Below, piece after piece: positions 57,906-64,000 of a stretch of 64,000 nt of DNA. This stretch comes from Pseudomonas sp. Os17. GTDB taxonomy: Bacteria; Pseudomonadota; Gammaproteobacteria; Pseudomonadales; Pseudomonadaceae. Under the pieces are notes generated by a model, which was given only the letters and a program-made list of their open reading frames with translations, was not told the origin of the DNA and did no database searches. A program made the position numbers and the translations under genes. The DNA lies in assembly GCF_001547895.1 (NCBI RefSeq), contig NZ_AP014627.1, positions 5,397,501 through 5,461,500 on the forward strand, read 5' to 3'. The number at the start of each line of letters is the position of its first letter. The stretch's first letter is position 1.

Positions 57906-59292
57906 CCTGCTGGTGGTCGACGACGAACCGAAACTCTGCGACCTGCTGTCCTCGGCCCTGAGCCAGGACGGCATTCAGGTGTTCACCGCAAGCAACGGCC
58001 TGCACGCCCTCAAGGTGCTGGAGCAGGAGGACATCGACCTGGTGATCAGCGACTGGCGCATGCCGGGCATGGACGGGCCGCAGTTGCTGGGGGAAATCAA
58101 GCAGCGCTACCCGAACCTGCCAGTGATCGTGATGACCGCCTACAGCACGGTGAAGAACGCCGTGCAGTCCATGCGCAACGGCGCCTACGACTACATCGCC
58201 AAGCCGTTCGATATCGACGAGCTGGACATCACCGTCAGCAAGGCCCTGCAGTTTCGCGACATTCTCAAAGACAACCAGCGCATGCGCGCCGAACTCGACG
58301 AACACCAGCAGTTCGACAGTCTGGTGGGCGACAGCCCGACCTTTCGCCAGGTGCTGCAGGCGGTGGACTCGGTGCGCGACAGCAATGCCACCATCCTCCT
58401 GACCGGAGAAAGCGGCACCGGCAAGGAAATGGTCGCCAGGGCCATCCACAAGCACGGCAATCGCGCCGACAAGCCGTTTGTCGCGGTCAACTGCGCGGCG
58501 ATTCCCGAGGGCCTGCTGGAAAGCGAGATGTTCGGCCATCGCAAGGGCGCCTTCACCGGCGCCGTGGCCGACCGCGTCGGGCGCTTTCAGCAGGCCGACA
58601 AGGGCACCCTGTTCCTCGACGAAGTGGGCGACATGCCCCTGGCCCTGCAGGCCAAGATTCTCCGCGCCCTGCAGGAGCGGGTGATCGAGCCGGTGGGCGA
58701 CCCGCGAGAGCGCAAGGTCGATGTGCGGGTGATTGCCGCGACCAACAAGAACCTGCTGGAAGCGGTGGCCAACAAGGAATTCCGCGAAGACCTGTACTAC
58801 CGCCTCAATGTGTTCCCGATCCCCTTGCCGGCGCTGCGCGAACGGGTCGAGGACATCGCCCCGCTGGCCCGCCACTTCGCCCACAGCCTGGGCGCCGCCG
58901 CGGGCAAGCGCATCACCGGCTTCAGCCCGCAGGCGCTACAGGCCATGGCCAGCTACAACTGGCCGGGCAACATTCGCGAACTGCAGAACTGCGTGGAGCG
59001 CGCCACCATCGTGGCCCGCGCCTCGGTCATCGAAGAGAGCGACCTGCCGGGCTATCTGTTCGACACCCAGCCCGCGGGAGTCGAAGGCGGCGCACTCCCC
59101 GGAGTCGGTGCGCCAGTGCCCAGCGACCTGGATGCAGCCCTGGCGGAGGTGGAACGCAGCTACATCCTCGCGGCCCTTCAGCAGAGCAACGGCGTCCAGG
59201 CTGCGGCGGCGCAGATGATCGGCATTTCCGAGCGCAGCTTCTGGTACCGCCTGAAGAAACTCGGCATTCAGGTGGACAAGATCGTTCGCTGA
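57895..59292 (+). CDS. NtrC-type sigma-54-dependent response regulator
   Basis: This 465-residue activator has a receiver domain with D53 (VISDWRMPG), a full AAA+ domain with GESGTGKE, GAFTGA, LFLDEVGDM and a C-terminal Fis helix-turn-helix (GVQAAAAQMIGISERSFWYRLKKLG). It is the last gene of the operon and is the obvious candidate to bind the twin palindromes at 51893-51931 and drive the sigma-54 promoter at 51981, an autoactivating loop. The ATG at 57895 lies inside the kinase gene; the frame to 57799 is shadow. Confidence 0.92.
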   Translation: MTHNLLVVDDEPKLCDLLSSALSQDGIQVFTASNGLHALKVLEQEDIDLVISDWRMPGMDGPQLLGEIKQRYPNLPVIVMTAYSTVKNAVQSMRNGAYDYIAKPFDIDELDITVSKALQFRDILKDNQRMRAELDEHQQFDSLVGDSPTFRQVLQAVDSVRDSNATILLTGESGTGKEMVARAIHKHGNRADKPFVAVNCAAIPEGLLESEMFGHRKGAFTGAVADRVGRFQQADKGTLFLDEVGDMPLALQAKILRALQERVIEPVGDPRERKVDVRVIAATNKNLLEAVANKEFREDLYYRLNVFPIPLPALRERVEDIAPLARHFAHSLGAAAGKRITGFSPQALQAMASYNWPGNIRELQNCVERATIVARASVIEESDLPGYLFDTQPAGVEGGALPGVGAPVPSDLDAALAEVERSYILAALQQSNGVQAAAAQMIGISERSFWYRLKKLGIQVDKIVR

Positions 59293-59306
59293 CGCGAACA
59301 GCGACC

Positions 59307-59336
59307 AGCTGCAAGCTGCAAGCTGCAAGCTGCAAG
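59307..59336. repeat. Tandem 7-bp repeat
   Basis: AGCTGCA is repeated four times plus two bases directly after the stop of the sigma-54 regulator gene. It is extragenic. Confidence 0.9.
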
Positions 59337-59363
59337 TGAAAATCTAGCCGTTTGAGGCTTGGC

Positions 59364-60398
59364 TCAGAGCATGCGCCCCACTTCCAGTGGTTCGATCTGG
59401 GCCCAGTGGGACGTGTCTTCGCGATGGTTTTGCAGGTATGGCAGCACCGCCGCCAGCAAGGGTGCCTTGAAAGCTTCCTGGAAACGATGGGCCAGGCCCG
59501 GGATCAGTTTCAACTGACTGCCCTGGATCTGCGCCGCCAGGTGCACACCGTGCATCACCGGCAACAGCGGATCGGCGGTGCCGTGCACCACCAGGGTCGG
59601 CACCCGCAGTTGCTTGAGCAGCGCCACCCGGCTCGGCTCGGCGAGGATCGCCATGATCTGGCGCTGAACCCCCTGCGGGTTGAACGCCCGGTCATAGGAC
59701 AACGCAGCCTGATGCAGCAGAACCTGACGATCATCCGCGACCTTCGGGCTGCCCAGGGCCGCCAGCAGGTCCGCCTGCTGCTCCAGGGCCGCTTCGCGGT
59801 TCGGTGCATTGCGCCGGGACAATAACTGCACCAGGGCCGCGTTCGGCGCGGGCAGGCCCTCGGCGCCGGAGCTGGTCATGATCAGGGTCAGGCTCTCGAC
59901 CCGCTGTGGCGCCATGGCCGCCAGGTGCTGGGCAATCATCCCGCCCATGCTCGCCCCCAGCACATGGAACTGCTCGATGTGCAGGGCATTCATCAGCCCC
60001 AGGGCATCGTCGGCCATGTCGGTCAGGGTGTAGGGCGCCGACACCGGCAGGCCCAGCTTGTAGCGCAGCACTTCGAAGGTCAGGTTGGCGCTGGCCGGAG
60101 CCTGGCGCCAGGTGGACAGGCCGACGTCGCGATTGTCATAGCGAATGACCCGAAAGCCCTGCTGACACAAGGCCATGACCACCTCGTCCGGCCAGTGGAT
60201 CAATTGCCCGCCCAGCCCCATGACCAGCAACAGCGCCGGATCGGAAGTCCGGCCAATGCTTTGGTAGGCCAGGCTCACCTGTGGCAGGTCGACCCGTTGC
60301 GTGGGTACGTTGACATCGCAGCGCGCGGCCGCAAAGGACAGCTGGCCGAGCAATAGCCCGGCCAGCAGGATGACAGTGGAAAACAATCTTGCCCGCAT
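59364..60398 (-). CDS. Exported alpha/beta hydrolase
   Basis: This protein has 344 residues from [21 protein letters not shown], a signal peptide ending near AAARC (a Cys at about 24 might be a lipoprotein or disulfide residue). The hydrolase domain has GLGGQLIHW, nucleophile Ser in [11 protein letters not shown], Asp in HGTADPLLP and His in AHRFQEAF. It resembles aclacinomycin methylesterase-like and proline iminopeptidase-like hydrolases. Ribosome site is weak, and longer starts to 60506 exist. It is convergent with the sigma-54 regulator gene. Confidence 0.8.
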   Translation of the reverse strand: MRARLFSTVILLAGLLLGQLSFAAARCDVNVPTQRVDLPQVSLAYQSIGRTSDPALLLVMGLGGQLIHWPDEVVMALCQQGFRVIRYDNRDVGLSTWRQAPASANLTFEVLRYKLGLPVSAPYTLTDMADDALGLMNALHIEQFHVLGASMGGMIAQHLAAMAPQRVESLTLIMTSSGAEGLPAPNAALVQLLSRRNAPNREAALEQQADLLAALGSPKVADDRQVLLHQAALSYDRAFNPQGVQRQIMAILAEPSRVALLKQLRVPTLVVHGTADPLLPVMHGVHLAAQIQGSQLKLIPGLAHRFQEAFKAPLLAAVLPYLQNHREDTSHWAQIEPLEVGRML

Positions 60399-60554
60399 GG
60401 AAAACACCGAAACGCAGAACCCCAGTGGAGCGCGAGTCTGATGAACTTCGATGATTCGCGCTGCCACAGTTGCGTGACAGTTTGATGAAGATTGCCCAGC
60501 GGTCATCCCTGGCCGACGAAGAGGATCCGGTGATCGCCTTCGCCGGCCAGGGGC

Positions 60555-62864
60555 TCAGGCCAGCTGGCTGCGCAGCTGGCGGGCGGCGGCCACCATGTTC
60601 ACCAGGGCCGCTTCGGTTTCCGGCCAGGCGCGGGTCTTGAGGCCACAGTCGGGGTTGACCCACAGACGCTCGGCGGGAATGCGCCGGGCGGCCTTGCTGA
60701 TCAGCTTGACCATCTCGGCGGTATCCGGCACCCGTGGCGAGTGGATGTCGTACACCCCCGGGCCGATGTCGTTGGGGTAATCGAAGGCCTCGAAGGCTTG
60801 CAGCAACTCCATGTCCGAGCGGGAAGTCTCGATGGTGATCACGTCGGCATCCATGGCGGCAATGGCGTCGATCACGTCGTTGAACTCGCTGTAGCACATG
60901 TGGGTATGAATCTGGGTTTCATCCTTCACCCCGGAGGCGCTCAGGCGGAAGGCCTGCACCGCCCAATCCAGGTACTCCTGCCATTGCGCCCGGCGCAGGG
61001 GCAGGCCTTCGCGGAACGCTGCCTCGTCGATCTGCACGATCCTGATCCCGGCCCGCTCCAGGTCCTGCACTTCATCGCGCAGGGCCAGGGCCAGCTGCTG
61101 GGCCTGGACCTTGCGTGACACGTCCTCCCGGGGGAAGGACCACATGAGCATGGTCACCGGGCCTGTGAGCATGCCTTTCATGATCTTGTCGGTGAGGCTC
61201 TGGGCGTACTGGATCCAGTCCACGGTCATGGCCCGGGGCCGGCTCAGGTCGCCGTAGATGATCGCCGGCTTGACGCAGCGTGAACCGTAGCTCTGGACCC
61301 AGCCGAAGCGGGTGAACAGGTAGCCGTCCAGCTGTTCGGCAAAGTACTCCACCATGTCGTTGCGCTCGGCTTCACCGTGGACCAGCACGTCCAGGCCCAG
61401 GCGCTCCTGAATCTCCACCGCGTGACGGATCTCACGGTGCATGGCGTCGGTGTAGTCATTGAGCGACAGCTTGCCTTGCTTGTAGGCCTGGCGCGCCAGG
61501 CGGATCGACGAGGTCTGCGGGAAAGAGCCGATGGTGGTGGTGGGAAAGGCCGGCAGTTGCAGGCGAGCCCGCTGCTGCTCGATGCGTCGGGCAAAGGGCG
61601 AGCGACGCTGGCTGTCGGCGGCGCTGATGGCCTCGACCCGCGCCTGGACCTGGGGCTTGTGAATCCGTGGCGAGCGGGCGCGACTGGCCTGGACCGCCCG
61701 GCTTTGCGCCAGGGCCGCCTGCACCGCCGGGGCCTGGGGATCGTTCAGGGCATCACGCAGGACCGAGATCTCGCCACATTTCTGCACGGCGAAGGCCAGC
61801 CAGCTTTTCAGTTCGGCATCCAGCTGATCTTCCCGGGACAGGTCCACCGGGCTGTGCAGCAGGGAGCAGGAACTGCTGACCCAGAGGTTGTCGCCAAAAC
61901 GCTCCTGGGCCACCTGCAGCTGTTGCAGGGCCTGCTCCAGTTCGCAGCGCCAGACGTTGCGCCCGTTGACCAGCCCCACCGAAAGAATCTTGTAGGTCGG
62001 CAGCCGGTCCAGGACCTGGCCCAGTTGTTCCGGGGCCCGCACCGCGTCGATGTGCAAGCCGTCCACCGGCAGGCCCACCGCCAGGCCCAGGTTGTCTTCC
62101 AAGCCGCTGAAGTAGGTGGCCACCAGCTTTTTCAAGGGCGAGTACTGAAGGATGTGGTAAGCCCGCTCGAAGGCGCTTTTCCATTCCTGGGGCAGGTCGA
62201 GGGTCAGGATCGGCTCGTCGATCTGCACCCACTCCACGCCCTGGGCCTTGAGCCGGTTGAGGATCTCGCCGTACAGCGGCAACAGGCGCTCCAGCAGATC
62301 GAGCTTGTTGAAGGCGTTGCCCTTGGCCTTGCCCAGCCACAGGTAGGTCAAGGGGCCGATGATCACCGGCTTGACCTGATGCCCCAGGGCATGGGCCTCT
62401 TCGACCTCGTCGAACAACTGCTCCCAGCTCAGCTGGAAAGCCTGGTCGGCGCTGAATTCAGGCACCAGGTAGTGGTAGTTGGTGTCGAACCACTTGGTCA
62501 GTTCCTGGGCGTACTGCGCCTGCCCCTGCTCTCCGCAGCAACCGCTGGACGCGCCGCGGGCCATGGCGAACAGGGTGTCCAGGGTCGGGCGACCCTGGGC
62601 ATCGCGAAGGTTGTCGAAGCGCTCGGGAATCACTCCAAAGGTCAGGGAGTGGGTGAGCACCTGGTCGTACCAAGCGAAATCGCCCACCGGCAGCAGGTCG
62701 ATGCCGGCGTCTTTCTGCAATTGCCAGTGCCGGGCCCGCAGCTCGCGACCAATCCCCTGCAAGGCGGCCTGATCGAGGTCGCCCTTCCAGTGGGACTCAA
62801 GGGCTTTTTTCAGTTCGCGGTCAGCGCCGATGCGGGGAAAACCGAGGGTGTGGGCCAGTGCCAT
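60555..62864 (-). CDS. metE: Cobalamin-independent methionine synthase
   Basis: This 769-residue enzyme transfers methyl from methyl-tetrahydropteroyl-triglutamate to homocysteine. It has two barrel domains; the C-terminal one carries zinc ligands in HTHMCYSEF and NPDCGLKTR. The ATG at 62864 ([13 protein letters not shown]) has AAGGAGG nine bases upstream; the frame to 62918 is leader. It is divergent from metR, the standard pair in which MetR activates metE. Confidence 0.97.
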   Translation of the reverse strand: MALAHTLGFPRIGADRELKKALESHWKGDLDQAALQGIGRELRARHWQLQKDAGIDLLPVGDFAWYDQVLTHSLTFGVIPERFDNLRDAQGRPTLDTLFAMARGASSGCCGEQGQAQYAQELTKWFDTNYHYLVPEFSADQAFQLSWEQLFDEVEEAHALGHQVKPVIIGPLTYLWLGKAKGNAFNKLDLLERLLPLYGEILNRLKAQGVEWVQIDEPILTLDLPQEWKSAFERAYHILQYSPLKKLVATYFSGLEDNLGLAVGLPVDGLHIDAVRAPEQLGQVLDRLPTYKILSVGLVNGRNVWRCELEQALQQLQVAQERFGDNLWVSSSCSLLHSPVDLSREDQLDAELKSWLAFAVQKCGEISVLRDALNDPQAPAVQAALAQSRAVQASRARSPRIHKPQVQARVEAISAADSQRRSPFARRIEQQRARLQLPAFPTTTIGSFPQTSSIRLARQAYKQGKLSLNDYTDAMHREIRHAVEIQERLGLDVLVHGEAERNDMVEYFAEQLDGYLFTRFGWVQSYGSRCVKPAIIYGDLSRPRAMTVDWIQYAQSLTDKIMKGMLTGPVTMLMWSFPREDVSRKVQAQQLALALRDEVQDLERAGIRIVQIDEAAFREGLPLRRAQWQEYLDWAVQAFRLSASGVKDETQIHTHMCYSEFNDVIDAIAAMDADVITIETSRSDMELLQAFEAFDYPNDIGPGVYDIHSPRVPDTAEMVKLISKAARRIPAERLWVNPDCGLKTRAWPETEAALVNMVAAARQLRSQLA

Positions 62865-62917
62865 GGGAAAGTGCCTCCTTGTAAAAGATGGCGCTATTGT
62901 CGACAGCCCGAGCAACA

Positions 62918-62930
62918 TGAGACAAACTCA
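62918..62930. promoter_or_regulatory. Probable MetR operator
   Basis: TGAGACAAACTCA is an inverted repeat close to the MetR consensus TGAA-N5-TTCA (outer bases of the half-sites kept). It lies in the 108-base metE-metR gap, where MetR should act on both genes. Confidence 0.55.
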
Positions 62931-62972
62931 ACCTTTTCGTGTTGATCACAAAATTTACTCATGGAGGAACTG

Positions 62973-63890
62973 GTGCTCGAAATCCGTCACCTGAAGACCC
63001 TGCACGCCCTGCGCGAAGCCGACAGCCTGGTTGAAGCCGCCGAACGCCTGCACCTGACCCAGTCCGCCCTGTCCCATCAGTTCAAGGAACTTGAAGAGCG
63101 CCTGGGCATGCCGTTGTTCGTGCGCAAGACCAAACCGGTGCGCTTCACCAGCGCCGGCCTGCGCCTGCTGCAACTGGCGGACGCGACCCTGCCCCTGCTG
63201 CGCGGCGCCGAACGGGACATCGCCCGCCTGGCCGGCGGCACCGCCGGCCGCTTGCACATGGCCATCGAATGCCACAGCTGCTTCCAGTGGTTGATGCCGA
63301 CCATCGATCAGTTTCGCGACGCCTGGCCGGAAGTGGAGCTGGACCTGGCCTCGGGCTTTTCCTTCGCCCCGCTGCCCGCCCTGGCCCGGGGCGACCTGGA
63401 TCTGGTGGTGACCTCCGATCCGGTGGAATTGACCGGTATCACCTATGTGCCGCTGTTCACCTACGAAGCCATGCTCGCCGTGGCCAACCAGCACGCCCTG
63501 GCGAACAGGCCCTACATAGTGCCCGAAGACCTGCTGAACGAAACCCTGATCACCTACCCGGTGGAACGGGACCGCCTGGACATCTTCACCCGCTTCCTGG
63601 AACCGGCGGACATCGAGCCGGCGCAGGTGCGCACCTCGGAACTGACGGTGATGATGATGCAGCTGGTGGCCAGCGGCCGCGGTGTGTGCGGCATGCCCCA
63701 CTGGGCCCTGCATGAATACAGCTCACGGGGCTATGTGAAGGCCAAGCGCCTGGGTGAAAAGGGACTGTTCGCCACGCTGTACGCCGCGGTTCGCGCCGAC
63801 ATGCTGGACGCGCCCTACATGCGCGATTTCCTGCTGACGGCCAAGGACACCTCGTTCTCGACCCTGGACGGTGTCAGCGCGGTACGCTGA
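62973..63890 (+). CDS. metR: MetR, LysR-type regulator of methionine genes
   Basis: This protein has 305 residues from GTG 62973, which has GGAGG five bases upstream and gives MLEIRHLKTLHALREADSL, matching the E. coli MetR start (MIEVKHLKTL). The ATG at 62961 overlaps that ribosome site. The helix-turn-helix is LVEAAERLHLTQSALSHQFKELEERLG; the effector domain binds homocysteine in the family. It activates metE and controls itself from the shared gap. Confidence 0.95.
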   Translation: MLEIRHLKTLHALREADSLVEAAERLHLTQSALSHQFKELEERLGMPLFVRKTKPVRFTSAGLRLLQLADATLPLLRGAERDIARLAGGTAGRLHMAIECHSCFQWLMPTIDQFRDAWPEVELDLASGFSFAPLPALARGDLDLVVTSDPVELTGITYVPLFTYEAMLAVANQHALANRPYIVPEDLLNETLITYPVERDRLDIFTRFLEPADIEPAQVRTSELTVMMMQLVASGRGVCGMPHWALHEYSSRGYVKAKRLGEKGLFATLYAAVRADMLDAPYMRDFLLTAKDTSFSTLDGVSAVR

Positions 63891-63915
63891 TCCGCCTGGC
63901 ATCGGCTGGCCAGCG

Positions 63916-63935
63916 ACCGGGCCCCGCGGCCCGGT
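63916..63935. terminator. Hairpin after metR
   Basis: Stem ACCGGGCC with GGCCCGGT, four-base loop, between metR and the converging partial gene. No T-run follows, so termination is uncertain. Confidence 0.45.
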
Positions 63936-64000
63936 TCACGCGTCGACCGGCACTTCCCGCCACATATGGATCTTGTCGAAATAGTCGTCCCCCACGCGCA
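63936..64000 (-). CDS. C-terminal end of a minus-strand gene
   Basis: The minus strand reads VGDDYFDKIHMWREVPVDA followed by TGA at 63936-63938, open to the window edge. The YFDKIHxWR pattern recalls the last residues of extracellular solute-binding proteins of the spermidine/putrescine type, but 19-20 residues are too few to be sure. Confidence 0.45.
   Translation of the reverse strand, partial: RVGDDYFDKIHMWREVPVDA

Noticed and set aside
55974..57974. 666-codon minus-strand frame over the histidine kinase
   Set aside because: Shadow of the kinase and regulator genes; no domain recognised.

Overview
The window is ordinary-looking chromosome of a fluorescent-group Pseudomonas (P. fluorescens / P. 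protegens / P. chlororaphis type). This rests on gene order and content: colRS with groESL nearby, rnf-nth, argG-motY-pyrC-rnt, bfd-bfr-grxD, glpFKRD and aatJQMP-aauSR. It also rests on high GC, on REP-type palindromes of the Pseudomonas kind (GGAGCCGGCTTGCC and GGAGCGGGCTTGCC cores), and on protein sequences matching known Pseudomonas residues such as the ColS metal ligands and BfrB Met52. No tRNA, rRNA, prophage, insertion sequence or CRISPR array was seen.

Layout. 1-10.8 kb: end of an imelysin gene and a DUF1513 gene; a minus-strand surface cluster (methyltransferase, InaA-type kinase, small membrane protein); colRS; a divergent LtaS-like sulfatase with a ColR-box match upstream; groESL; fxsA. 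10.8-20.9 kb: HugZ-like protein, an SDR, the Fe-S carrier ApbC/Mrp, metG, then an rnf operon in the order A-B-D-G-E with no rnfC, nth and a PA3496-like small gene. 21-31 kb: an orphan NarL-type regulator beside an AT-rich gap, argG, motY, pyrC-rnt, a peroxiredoxin, bfd, bfr, grxD, an orphan molybdopterin oxidoreductase and a small helical protein. 31.4-40.5 kb: argF with a probable ArgR operator, an iron-type ABC ATPase, PhzF-like and YbaK-like genes, then the glycerol regulon glpF-glpK-glpR-glpD with GlpR operators before glpD. 40.6-47.8 kb: the acidic amino acid system aatJQMP-aauSR, with two AauR boxes and a sigma-54 promoter ahead of aatJ, and glpM.

47.9-59.3 kb is the least explained part. 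It holds an arginase-fold protein with two small SMR-type transporters, a tandem array of 89-bp REP doublets, a fatty-acid desaturase and a MipA/OmpV outer-membrane protein. Divergent from mipA is a tightly overlapping six-gene operon: HAD phosphatase, class III aminotransferase, alpha/beta hydrolase, FemAB/GNAT-like acyltransferase, histidine kinase and sigma-54 response regulator. In front of it lie a good -24/-12 promoter and two TTGTAG...CTACAA palindromes that look like binding sites for the encoded regulator. This is the best candidate for an undescribed, self-regulated pathway.

59.3-64 kb: a secreted alpha/beta hydrolase, divergent metE and metR, and the C-terminal end of a minus-strand gene running off the window.
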